A stretch of 64,000 nucleotides of DNA from Cyclobacteriaceae bacterium (lineage in GTDB: Bacteria > Bacteroidota > Bacteroidia > Cytophagales > Cyclobacteriaceae), in assembly GCA_027533395.1 (NCBI GenBank), contig JAPZUF010000002.1, positions 62,001 through 126,000 on the forward strand, written 5' to 3'. Under the pieces are notes generated by a model, which saw only the letters and a program-made list of their open reading frames with translations, ran no database searches and was not told where the DNA came from. This document shows, one piece after another, positions 46,920 through 55,199 of the stretch. Position 1 is the first letter of the stretch. The number at the start of each line of letters is the position of its first letter. The position numbers and the translations under genes were made by a program.

Positions 46920-49169
46920 ATGAAAACCCTCCCTAGCTTCATTCTTCTGGTGTTGTGTTTGCTATTTGCGCAAACAACCCAAGCTCAAGTAGGTATCGGA
47001 ACAGAAAATCCTAATGCGAAAGCCGTACTCGATTTGCGCTCACCAACTAATAACCAAGGCTTACTAGTTCCTAGGCTAAGCACTGCACAAAGAACGGCCA
47101 CAGCTTTTATTTCTTCACTTACAGCGGCAGAAAAAGGATTATTAGTATTCGACACGGATATCAATAAGTTTTGCTTTTGGACCGGAACTGCTTGGATTGT
47201 AATTGAAGACAGCACCGGCACAGATTCTCAAACTCTTGGATTTAATCCTTCTACAGGAACACTAACCATAAGTGGTGGAAATGCTATCTCTATCAATGGG
47301 GCAATACCTGGTGGAAATGCAGGTGGTGATTTAATAGGAACATATCCCAACCCAACCTTAAACAATAATGTTGTTACTTCAGCAAAATTAGCTGACGGAA
47401 CAGTGGCAACTATAGATGTAGCTGACGGAGCGATAACTAATGTTAAGATTGCCAATGGAGTTGCCGTGAATAAACTAACTGCCGGAACTAACGGTCAGAT
47501 ACTAGCAACCAATGCTGGTGTTCCCACTTGGACTACCCCAAGCTTTGGAACCATCACCAATATTGCAACCGGAACAGGTTTGTCAGGTGGACCGATTACC
47601 AATACGGGTACAATAAGTTTAGCAAACACTGCAGTTACTGCGGGTACGTATGGTACGGCTACACAAGTGCCCAATTTTACTGTAGATGCGCAAGGAAGAA
47701 TTACCAATGCAGGCAATTTAACCATCACAGGCGTAGCACCTGGAGGAGCAGCAGCAGGAGATTTAGCTGGCACTTATCCTAATCCAACCATTGCAACAAC
47801 ATCAGGTAATAACATTGCAGCCGCAATAAACAATACTGGCACAACGAATACAATTAACACAAATAGATTAAATACAGCTGTTGTATTAGAAACTGAAAAC
47901 CCAGCAGCGGGAGATATCAGTGGAACATACGGAACAGGTTTCCAAATAGGAAGTGGTACGGTAACAACAACTGAAATTGCTGACCTAACCATTGCTACAA
48001 CAGACCTCGCTGCCAATGCAGTTACCGATGCAAAAATTGCAAGTGGTATTACCGCCAGTAAAATCACACCATCTGCAACTAACAATCAAATTTTAACAAC
48101 TATAGCTGGTGTAGCAACCTGGGCAAATGCACCATCTCCAACAGGAGCAGCTGCAGGAGATTTAGCTGGTACTTATCCTAATCCAACCATAGCGACAACA
48201 TCAGGTAATAACATTGCAGCCGCGATAAACAATACAGGTACAACGAATACTATTAATACAAATAGATTAAATGCAGCCGTAGTATTAGAAACTGAAAATC
48301 CAGCAGCCGGAGATATCAGTGGAACATACGGAACTGGTTTCCAAATAGGAAGTGGTACGGTAACAACAACTGAGATTGCCGACCTAACCATTGCAACAAC
48401 AGACCTCGCTGCTAATGCAGTTACCGATGCAAAAATTGCCAATGGTATTGCAGTCAGTAAGCTAACACCAACAACTATTCCCAATGCGATGCTTACCACT
48501 GTTGCTGGAGTTGTAACATGGGCTGCTGCACCAACAGCAAGCGGAACTGCGGGAGGTGATTTAAGCGGAACTTATCCCAACCCAACTGTCGATGGTTTGC
48601 AAGGTAGACCAATTGCAGCAACAGCTCCCACTACTGGTCAAGTATTAGAATGGAATGGAACAGCTTGGGCTCCTGCAACTGATGATAGTGGAGGAGGAGG
48701 AATTAGCGGAAGTGGTGTCATTAACCAAGTAACATATTGGACAGGGACATCAGCCATCAACGGTGATAACAACATGGTGTATGATAACAAGAACGGTTAT
48801 TTAGGTTTGGCAACCACAGCGCCAAAAGGAAATCTTCATGTGAATGGATCTCAATACGTAAAAAGCGATGTAGTTGATTTATTGAATGGTAACTATACGG
48901 TTGGCAATACAGAATATTTCATGATAGTATTAGCAAGCGGTTCGCAAAGAATTACACTCCCTCCGATTGCTAACTCTGATGGACGCATCCTTATCATTAA
49001 AACAAAATCAATAGAAGGTTTTGATCTGGTTCCATTCGATCCAAAAGATGAAAGAATTGAAGGAGCAACAGGTATTAAAATGGCAGACAATGCTAAGGAT
49101 ATCTCCAGCCTTACCCTAGTTTGTAATGCTGAAGCTAAGCAATGGTTTGTTGTTAGCTTTATAAGATAA
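46920..49169 (+). CDS. Repeat-rich surface protein, tail-fibre/adhesin-like
   Basis: 749 residues. Signal peptide (FILLVLCLLFAQTTQAQ), an N-terminal domain (VGIGTENPNAKAVLDLRS, FWTGTAWIVIEDS), then a long Gly/Thr/Ala/Asn-rich region with repeats of the type GGDLxGTYPNPT (at least four). Two copies of a 102-codon unit (47745-48050 and 48144-48449) differ by two residues. The C-terminus (VTYWTGTSAINGDNNMVYD, LHVNGSQYVKSDVV) resembles receptor-binding or trimeric surface-fibre heads. This type is common in Bacteroidota. It lacks a clear type IX sorting domain but starts a cluster with a T9SS-sorted protein and a PorP/SprF protein. Confidence 0.8.
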   Translation: MKTLPSFILLVLCLLFAQTTQAQVGIGTENPNAKAVLDLRSPTNNQGLLVPRLSTAQRTATAFISSLTAAEKGLLVFDTDINKFCFWTGTAWIVIEDSTGTDSQTLGFNPSTGTLTISGGNAISINGAIPGGNAGGDLIGTYPNPTLNNNVVTSAKLADGTVATIDVADGAITNVKIANGVAVNKLTAGTNGQILATNAGVPTWTTPSFGTITNIATGTGLSGGPITNTGTISLANTAVTAGTYGTATQVPNFTVDAQGRITNAGNLTITGVAPGGAAAGDLAGTYPNPTIATTSGNNIAAAINNTGTTNTINTNRLNTAVVLETENPAAGDISGTYGTGFQIGSGTVTTTEIADLTIATTDLAANAVTDAKIASGITASKITPSATNNQILTTIAGVATWANAPSPTGAAAGDLAGTYPNPTIATTSGNNIAAAINNTGTTNTINTNRLNAAVVLETENPAAGDISGTYGTGFQIGSGTVTTTEIADLTIATTDLAANAVTDAKIANGIAVSKLTPTTIPNAMLTTVAGVVTWAAAPTASGTAGGDLSGTYPNPTVDGLQGRPIAATAPTTGQVLEWNGTAWAPATDDSGGGGISGSGVINQVTYWTGTSAINGDNNMVYDNKNGYLGLATTAPKGNLHVNGSQYVKSDVVDLLNGNYTVGNTEYFMIVLASGSQRITLPPIANSDGRILIIKTKSIEGFDLVPFDPKDERIEGATGIKMADNAKDISSLTLVCNAEAKQWFVVSFIR
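47745..48050 (+). repeat. Copy A of the 306-bp repeat in the surface protein
   Basis: In-frame unit of 102 codons (GAAAGDLAGTYPNPT... to ...AKIASGI). Copy B starts 399 bp later (48144-48449). I count 21 base differences between copies by eye: 19 silent, 2 changing the residue. Confidence 0.85.
48144..48449 (+). repeat. Copy B of the 306-bp repeat in the surface protein
   Basis: Second copy of the same 102-codon unit, 100 of 102 residues identical to copy A (Thr to Ala after NRLN, and Ser to Asn near the end). A 93-bp unrelated linker separates the copies. Confidence 0.85.
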
Positions 49170-49175
49170 ATTAAG

Positions 49176-50321
49176 ATGAAGATATTAGTTTATTTCCTTT
49201 TTATATTATATAGCTCAACGTTATGTTTAGCTCAAAGTTTTTATAATAAAGGAGGGATAGTGTCCATTCAAGCCGGCACTATTTTTACCACAAAGGACAG
49301 TTTGGTCAATACTGGAACTCTTACCAACAATGGCAACATGGTGATGGGTGGTGTTTGGTTTAACCAGGGTAATTATAACCCAGGTAATGGAGAAATTACT
49401 TTCAATAGTATTGCAGGTGCTCCTTCACAAGTAATCAATCATAATAATCAAACTTTTAAAAAGTTAACAATAAGTGGAGGTGGAGAGAAGGTAATGTTAG
49501 CTGATATGACCATCGATGGAGAATTGATTCTGGAAAATGGGATTATTACAGGAGAGAATGATTCCAAAATAAAATTTTCTTCTTCTGCAACTATTTCAGG
49601 TGGAGGAAATAACGCTCATATTAAGGCTCCTGTTGTACATAGTGGAAGCGGACAGAAAGTTTTCCCTATAGGGGATGGAACACAATATCTACCAGTTACC
49701 ATTAGTGATATAAACAATTCAGAGATTGAAATTGCAATGTTGCAAGAACCTTTTAATGCCAATTTTAATTTAGAATTACAAAGTATTGTAAACGACCGCT
49801 ATTGGCAAGTAAATGCTATCTCAGGCTCTCTCTCCAACACATTAATTACATTGCCAGTTTTTCAATTACCGTCACAAATTGACCAGGAGAAATTAGTGGT
49901 TGCTCAATCGGCATCAATAAATGATGAATTCTTCAATCTTGATAAAACAAATTTCAGTGGCTCACTGGCAAATGGTTCAATCTCTGCAAGAATTAACGAA
50001 GCGGATAACGCCATTTTTTCTTTAGCAGTAGCCAGTGAATTATCAGGTGAAGTTTTGGTTTACAATGCGGTTTCAGCGAATGAAGACGGTTTAAATGATT
50101 ACCTAGAAATCGCTAACATTACCAATTATCCTAATAATAAATTACTTGTTTTTAATAGATGGGGCGATGTGGTTTTCGAAATTAACGGGTACAACAACAC
50201 CGATAGAGTTTTTAAAGGTGTTAATAACAGTGGCAGTTTATTGCCTAAAGGAACTTACTTCTATCGTTTAGATTTAGGTGATGGTTCGCTAGTAAAATCA
50301 GGTTATATCTCAGTGAAATAG
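49176..50321 (+). CDS. Surface protein with gliding-motility-type C-terminal domain (T9SS sorting)
   Basis: 381 residues, with signal peptide (LVYFLFILYSSTLCLAQ). A middle region of Gly/Asn/Thr-rich beta strands (NTGTLTNNGNMVMGGVWFN) is followed by a C-terminal type B sorting domain of about 90 residues: YNAVSANEDGLNDYLEIANI, KLLVFNRWGDVVFEINGYNN, then LPKGTYFYRLDLGDG and SGYISVK. This domain is the signal for type IX secretion to the cell surface. The gene starts 6 bases after the adhesin-like gene and ends 2 bases before the PorP/SprF gene. Confidence 0.9.
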   Translation: MKILVYFLFILYSSTLCLAQSFYNKGGIVSIQAGTIFTTKDSLVNTGTLTNNGNMVMGGVWFNQGNYNPGNGEITFNSIAGAPSQVINHNNQTFKKLTISGGGEKVMLADMTIDGELILENGIITGENDSKIKFSSSATISGGGNNAHIKAPVVHSGSGQKVFPIGDGTQYLPVTISDINNSEIEIAMLQEPFNANFNLELQSIVNDRYWQVNAISGSLSNTLITLPVFQLPSQIDQEKLVVAQSASINDEFFNLDKTNFSGSLANGSISARINEADNAIFSLAVASELSGEVLVYNAVSANEDGLNDYLEIANITNYPNNKLLVFNRWGDVVFEINGYNNTDRVFKGVNNSGSLLPKGTYFYRLDLGDGSLVKSGYISVK

Positions 50322-50323
50322 CC

Positions 50324-51226
50324 ATGAAGAAAATTTTAACCTTAAGTTTTTTATTGCTTTTTGGCAAAACAACTTTTGCTCAGCAAGATCCTTTGTATAG
50401 TTTATACATTACTAATCCGATCACTATTAATCCAGCCTATACTGGTATCAATGATCGTTTTACAGGTTATGTAAATTCAAGATTACAATGGGCTGGTTTC
50501 GATGGTAATCCTAAAACTCACGCATTTGGTGCCCATACTTCAATTAGAAACAACAGAATGGGTTTGGGTGTACAGTTTGTACAGGATAACATTGGTGAGA
50601 ATAGTAATACAGCTTTTGGTATGTCTTATGCATATAGATTACCGTTAGGTGAAGGTTCATTAGCTTTTGGTATGCAAGCTGGAATGATTAACTATAAAAA
50701 TGATAACAGCGAATTGCGCATCAGGCAGCCTAACGATCCTCTGTTTAATAACTTTAGCGAGATGAAGTTTAACGCAGGCGCTGGTTTTATGTTCAAAAGC
50801 GAAAGAATGTTAATAGGTATATCTGTACCACGTTTAATCAATAACGCAGTGAGCATTGGTGGACAAGATATTTCTGTTTATGAACAACACTATTATCTTT
50901 TCGCTTCTCGTTTGTTTTATATTAATGAACATGTTTCTTTAAAGCCTTCTGTATTAATTAAAGCCGTGAAGAATTCTCCTATATCTACAGATGTAAATGT
51001 TAACTTTCTTTTCAATCAAAAGTTTACGGCTGGGCTTTTTACCAGAAACCTGAATGCATATGGTTTACTCGCACAAGTTGACTTTCTTGAATCTTATCGA
51101 TTGGCTTACATCTTCGAAATTCCTTCTGGTAATACTTTAGAAAGCCGTTTTACGACTCATGAACTCATGCTAAGCATCAATTTGGCACTTTTCGATTTTC
51201 ATGATAAGAGTATGTCTAATTTTTAA
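50324..51226 (+). CDS. Type IX secretion system membrane protein, PorP/SprF family
   Basis: 300 residues, an outer-membrane beta barrel. The signal peptide is LTLSFLLLFGKTTFAQQ. DPLYSLYITNPITINPAYTGIND and SRLQWAGFDGNPKTHAFGAHTSIRNNRMGLG match the PorP/SprF family. These proteins help deliver or anchor particular T9SS cargo, usually the one encoded next to them. Here the neighbour is the type B sorted protein 2 bases upstream. Confidence 0.93.
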   Translation: MKKILTLSFLLLFGKTTFAQQDPLYSLYITNPITINPAYTGINDRFTGYVNSRLQWAGFDGNPKTHAFGAHTSIRNNRMGLGVQFVQDNIGENSNTAFGMSYAYRLPLGEGSLAFGMQAGMINYKNDNSELRIRQPNDPLFNNFSEMKFNAGAGFMFKSERMLIGISVPRLINNAVSIGGQDISVYEQHYYLFASRLFYINEHVSLKPSVLIKAVKNSPISTDVNVNFLFNQKFTAGLFTRNLNAYGLLAQVDFLESYRLAYIFEIPSGNTLESRFTTHELMLSINLALFDFHDKSMSNF

Positions 51227-51256
51227 ATCTATTTTTTTGAAACTTTAAAAATTATC

Positions 51257-51274
51257 TATCGTAATAATACGATA
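51257..51274. promoter_or_regulatory. Operator 1 upstream of the ars operon
   Basis: TATCGTA-ATAA-TACGATA, a perfect inverted repeat with 7-bp arms. The half-site ATCGTA recurs in operator 2, and its form fits ArsR-family repressors. It lies 123 bases before the arsM start. Confidence 0.55.
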
Positions 51275-51347
51275 ATTGAAGTATTTTATGTAATCTTGTG
51301 ACGTTAAGTATTAAGAGTGACGATTGTCATTTTTTTTGGTTATTGAT

Positions 51348-51363
51348 ATCGCAATATTACGAT
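51348..51363. promoter_or_regulatory. Operator 2 upstream of the ars operon
   Basis: ATCGCAAT/ATTACGAT, a 16-bp palindrome with one mismatch, 90 bp from operator 1 (centre to centre). It overlaps a weak promoter (TTG 51336-51338, spacer 19, TACGATTA 51358-51365), so a bound repressor would block transcription. Confidence 0.55.
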
Positions 51364-51396
51364 TAATTAATCAGAAAGAAATTTAAATTTAATGAT

Positions 51397-52242
51397 ATGG
51401 AAACTGTAACCACCTCCGAGCAATTGAAACAATTAGTGAAAGAAAAATACAGCCAGATTGCTGAGCAAAGCAAAGATCAAAATGAATCAAGTTGCTGTGG
51501 AGCTACCTGCGGTTGCGCTACAATTGATTACACCATCATGGCCGATGATTATACATCATTACAAGGCTATAACAAAGATGCAGACTTAGGTTTAGGTTGT
51601 GGTTTACCTACAGAGCATGCATTAATCAAAGAAGGAGACATCGTGGTCGATCTTGGTTCTGGTGCAGGCAACGATGCTTTTGTAGCTCGCTCTATAGTAG
51701 GAGAGAAAGGAAAGGTTATCGGTGTTGATTTTACAGAAAAGATGATTGAGAAGGCACGTATCAATGCTGAAAAACTAAATTATCATAACGTAGAATTCAG
51801 ATTAGGTGATATTGAGAAAATGCCTTTGAGTGCTAACGTTGCAGATGTAGTTGTAAGCAATTGTGTGCTTAACTTAGTTCCTAATAAAGAAAAGGCTTTC
51901 GCAGAAACATTTCGCATTTTAAAACCGGGTGGTCACTTCAGCGTTTCCGATATTGTTTTATCAGGTAATCTTCCTTTAGGTTTGCAACAAAGCGCAGAAA
52001 TGTACGCAGGTTGTGTGTCTGGCGCTATTCAGAAAAACGATTACCTATCAATTATAAAAGAAACAGGATTTATAAACATTAAAATTCAAAAGGAGAAAAG
52101 AATTGTTTTACCAGATGAGATTCTCACTCAATATCTATCTGAAAATGATATCGAAGAATTTAAAAATGGTAATGCAGGAATTTTTAGTGTTACAGTATAT
52201 GCAGAGAAACCAAAAGATTGTTCTCAACCAGGTTGTTGCTAA
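51397..52242 (+). CDS. arsM: Arsenite S-adenosylmethionine methyltransferase
   Basis: 281 residues. Methylates As(III) to volatile or less toxic methylarsenicals. The SAM site is VVDLGSGAGNDAFVARS. The conserved cysteines are in LGCGLP, SNCVLNLVP and YAGCVSGAIQ. There is also a Cys-rich N-terminal stretch (SSCCGATCGCA) and a C-terminal pair (PGCC) typical of the bacterial enzyme. First gene of the operon arsM-arsC-acr3, with the arsC ATG 36 bases after its stop. Confidence 0.93.
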   Translation: METVTTSEQLKQLVKEKYSQIAEQSKDQNESSCCGATCGCATIDYTIMADDYTSLQGYNKDADLGLGCGLPTEHALIKEGDIVVDLGSGAGNDAFVARSIVGEKGKVIGVDFTEKMIEKARINAEKLNYHNVEFRLGDIEKMPLSANVADVVVSNCVLNLVPNKEKAFAETFRILKPGGHFSVSDIVLSGNLPLGLQQSAEMYAGCVSGAIQKNDYLSIIKETGFINIKIQKEKRIVLPDEILTQYLSENDIEEFKNGNAGIFSVTVYAEKPKDCSQPGCC

Positions 52243-52277
52243 TCAATATTTATCAACTTATTATTCTTAAACAGTAT

Positions 52278-52907
52278 ATGCATAATTTACTTTTACCGAG
52301 TTTGCAAAAAAAAGTAGAACAACTTGTTCAACAATTTGATGCGATTGATGAAGAACGTCATCAACCTTTATTAAGTATGACGAATTACATCCAATCTAAG
52401 ATCAATAAGCAGCAAGCTATTCAATTGAATTTTATCTGCACACACAATTCCAGAAGAAGTCATATATCGCAATTGTGGGCACAAGCAGCTGCCCACTATT
52501 ATCAAATTCCGAATGTGTTTTGTTTTTCGGGCGGAACAGAAGCAACATCGTTTAACCCACGTGCTGTGTTGGCTATGCAAAATGCAGGTTTTGCTATTGA
52601 AGCATCAAATAAAACAAACAATCCTATTTATGATGTAAAATTTGCCAACGATGCCATGGCATTGCAAGTTTTTTCTAAAAAGTACGATGATGCCGTTAAT
52701 CCAGTCAACTCTTTTGCTGCTGTAATGACGTGCTCACATGCTGATGAAAATTGTCCGTTTATACCAGGAGCTGAAAAAAGATTCGCATTGACTTATGATG
52801 ATCCAAAAGCTTTTGATGATACGTCATTAGAAAAGGAAAAATACAAAGAAAGAGTAGAGCAAATCGGTAGAGAAATACTTTTCATATTTTCTAACATCAA
52901 AAAATAA
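52278..52907 (+). CDS. arsC: Arsenate reductase, low-molecular-weight phosphatase family
   Basis: 209 residues from the ATG at 52278 (the ORF begins earlier, within arsM). The phosphate loop Cx5R is CTHNSRR. The Asp-containing [20 protein letters not shown] and [21 protein letters not shown] are typical of the Bacteroidota thioredoxin-type arsenate reductases. It would reduce arsenate to arsenite for export. The stop codon overlaps the start of acr3 by 1 base, giving translational coupling. Confidence 0.87.
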   Translation: MHNLLLPSLQKKVEQLVQQFDAIDEERHQPLLSMTNYIQSKINKQQAIQLNFICTHNSRRSHISQLWAQAAAHYYQIPNVFCFSGGTEATSFNPRAVLAMQNAGFAIEASNKTNNPIYDVKFANDAMALQVFSKKYDDAVNPVNSFAAVMTCSHADENCPFIPGAEKRFALTYDDPKAFDDTSLEKEKYKERVEQIGREILFIFSNIKK

Positions 52908-53959
52908 TGCAACCATCACCTAAACTTTCATTCGTAGATAGATACTTAACTCTTTGGATATTCCTTGCCATGTTACTTGGCATAGCTATCGGTAATTTGT
53001 TGGAAGTAGAAAAAGTTTTGTCTGTATTTCAAGTTGGAACAACCAATTTACTTATTGCTGTAGGATTAATTGTGATGATGTATCCACCGCTAGCAAAGGT
53101 TAAATATGAACAATTGAATAAAGTATTTAAGAATATAAAACTAATAGGTTTGTCGTTGATTCTAAATTGGATCATCGGTCCGATTTTAATGTTTGTGTTA
53201 GCCATTTTGTTTTTGCAAGATCAACCTGCCTATATGGTAGGTTTGATTTTGATTGGTTTAGCAAGATGCATTGCGATGGTTTTAGTTTGGAACGACTTAG
53301 CCAACGGTGATAAAGAGTATGCAGCTGGTTTGGTTGCGTTGAATAGTATTTTTCAATTATTGTTTTATAGTTTATTTGCTTGGCTATTTATAACTGTATT
53401 ACCACCCTATTTTGGTTTGCCATCCTTCGACATACATGTAAGCATGATGGATGTAGCGCAAAGTGTTTTGGTATATCTGGGAATTCCTTTTTTGGCAGGA
53501 TATGCATCGCGTAAATTTTTGTTAAATAGAAATGGAGAGCAATGGTACAAGGAAAAGTATATACCAAAAGTTAGTCCATTTACATTATACGCTTTGTTGT
53601 TTACCATTGTAGTAATGTTTAGTTTAAAAGGAAAGGAAATAGTTAGCATTCCATTAGATATAGTGCGCATAGCCATTCCATTGGTGTTGTATTTTGTGCT
53701 GATGTTCCTCTTTAGTTTTTTTCTTTCTAAAAAACTGGGTGCTGGATATGCAGAAAACACAGCAGTTTCATTTACAGCAACCGGTAATAATTTTGAATTA
53801 GCGATTGCGGTAGCAGTAGGTGTTTTTGGAATTAATTCTGGTCAGGCTTTTGCTGGAGTTATAGGTCCGTTGATTGAAGTGCCAGCTTTAATATTGATGG
53901 TTCGTTTAGCATTTTTATTAAAGAAGAAATTGTATTCATCTTCTATAGAAAGCAAATAG
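52907..53959 (+). CDS. acr3: ACR3-type arsenite efflux permease
   Basis: 350 residues with about 10 membrane segments. Family blocks: [62 protein letters not shown] in outline, which holds the conserved Cys in ARCIAMV, and [25 protein letters not shown]. It exports arsenite using the membrane potential. Last gene of the operon. No arsR, arsA or arsD follows. Confidence 0.94.
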   Translation: MQPSPKLSFVDRYLTLWIFLAMLLGIAIGNLLEVEKVLSVFQVGTTNLLIAVGLIVMMYPPLAKVKYEQLNKVFKNIKLIGLSLILNWIIGPILMFVLAILFLQDQPAYMVGLILIGLARCIAMVLVWNDLANGDKEYAAGLVALNSIFQLLFYSLFAWLFITVLPPYFGLPSFDIHVSMMDVAQSVLVYLGIPFLAGYASRKFLLNRNGEQWYKEKYIPKVSPFTLYALLFTIVVMFSLKGKEIVSIPLDIVRIAIPLVLYFVLMFLFSFFLSKKLGAGYAENTAVSFTATGNNFELAIAVAVGVFGINSGQAFAGVIGPLIEVPALILMVRLAFLLKKKLYSSSIESK

Positions 53960-53998
53960 AATAAATTTGTGAAACATATTACGAAGAAGAATAGCTTT

Positions 53999-54982
53999 CT
54001 ACTCAGAAACAATTTTCTGAATTTCTTTAATGATTAAATCTAAATCGTCTAATTCTTGTTGAATCATTAAATTAAGTTGATGTTGTTCCTCAGGTTTTGA
54101 GATAGATTTTAATTGAAACAATCCTTTTATCCTACAATAAGGAGCACGCAACTTATGCGCATTATAAAAAGCGTATTCTGTTAAACGTTCATTTTTTTGT
54201 GCTAACTCTTGTGTTCTTTTCTGTATAATCGTTTCCAAGTTATGATTGAGAGATTTTACTTCATCGTTCAGCTTGGTTAATGCGTTATTACTTTGCACTA
54301 ATTCTTCATTGATAGCAGTAACTTCTTCTTTTTGTTCTTGTATTACTCTATTGGCTTGTGATAATTCTGAAAATAGATTTTCTACTGACTGCATCAACAA
54401 GAAAATCAACAAAGAAAATAGTAAGTAATACAGAATGACAACTAGAAAGAAATATTTGTTATTCACCACGCTCAATAGTTCAGTAGATATTTCATCATCT
54501 TGACTAATTAAAAATTGGATAGAAGTTAATACAAGAATAAAATTGAAAAGAAATAAAGTCCAGAAATACGCAGGTTCAGTTCTTCTGGAGAACATCAGGT
54601 GAATTAGCAAGGCATGAAAAATCAAACCAACCGGATAAGCCAAATAATAATCAGGTGGTGTCTGCTGATACCAAATCGGAATAATATGCATCAGCAAGGG
54701 CCAAGTGATAATGAATATCAATCTTCCAATTCTTGATTTACCTTTTTTATTGAGATAAAGAGCCAAGAAGCAGATTGCAATTTCAAAAAGGAAAATGAAT
54801 TGATCCCATTTTAATTCTTGAATAGGTCTTAAGTATGCTTCAATATCAATGATTACAAATAATGTATAAACAAACGGCAGCGTTATGTAAATGATATTAG
54901 TGTAGATAAGTCTTCTATTAAAACTATCATTATAGCTGGCTTGCGTGCCTTGGTGAATTAGAGGTTGTAGAAAGGTAACCAT
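53999..54982 (-). CDS. Membrane kinase-like protein with DHp-like helix but no ATPase domain
   Basis: 327 residues from the ATG at 54982. About six to seven membrane helices come first (IIYITLPFVYTLFVII, FLFEIAICFLALYL, and others). A long coiled coil follows (VIQEQKEEVTAINEELVQSN, LNHNLETIIQKRTQELAQ). The last 60 residues match the phospho-acceptor part of histidine kinases (LTEYAFYNAHKLRAPYCRI), with a His at the expected place. The gene then ends at a stop codon, with no N, G1 or G2 box. Either it is a naturally ATPase-less adaptor, as found elsewhere in Bacteroidota, or it is a truncated kinase. Upstream in-frame residues to 55090 look non-coding. Confidence 0.75.
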   Translation of the reverse strand: MVTFLQPLIHQGTQASYNDSFNRRLIYTNIIYITLPFVYTLFVIIDIEAYLRPIQELKWDQFIFLFEIAICFLALYLNKKGKSRIGRLIFIITWPLLMHIIPIWYQQTPPDYYLAYPVGLIFHALLIHLMFSRRTEPAYFWTLFLFNFILVLTSIQFLISQDDEISTELLSVVNNKYFFLVVILYYLLFSLLIFLLMQSVENLFSELSQANRVIQEQKEEVTAINEELVQSNNALTKLNDEVKSLNHNLETIIQKRTQELAQKNERLTEYAFYNAHKLRAPYCRIKGLFQLKSISKPEEQHQLNLMIQQELDDLDLIIKEIQKIVSE

Positions 54983-55199
54983 AGAAACTTCTTTGGTTAA
55001 GGATTGGATAAAAGAACTATAGCATAATTTAGGTAAAAAAGTTGAATTGTATTTTAGAATCCAAGACTTGTCAGACAAACAATTAATCAAACATGTATAT
55101 TCTTATTATATAAAATTGATTAAAAAAGATTATCCATTAAATATTTTTTCGATTTTTACAATCTAATCTGTCTCTTAGTATAAACTTAATACAGGCAAA

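Noticed and set aside
47228-48499. Several long minus-strand ORFs opposite the surface-protein repeats, two of them nearly identical
   Set aside because: They are antisense frames of the repeated coding sequence. The repeat forces the same shadow frame twice, and the encoded proteins are hydrophobic low-complexity Val/Ala/Pro sequence.
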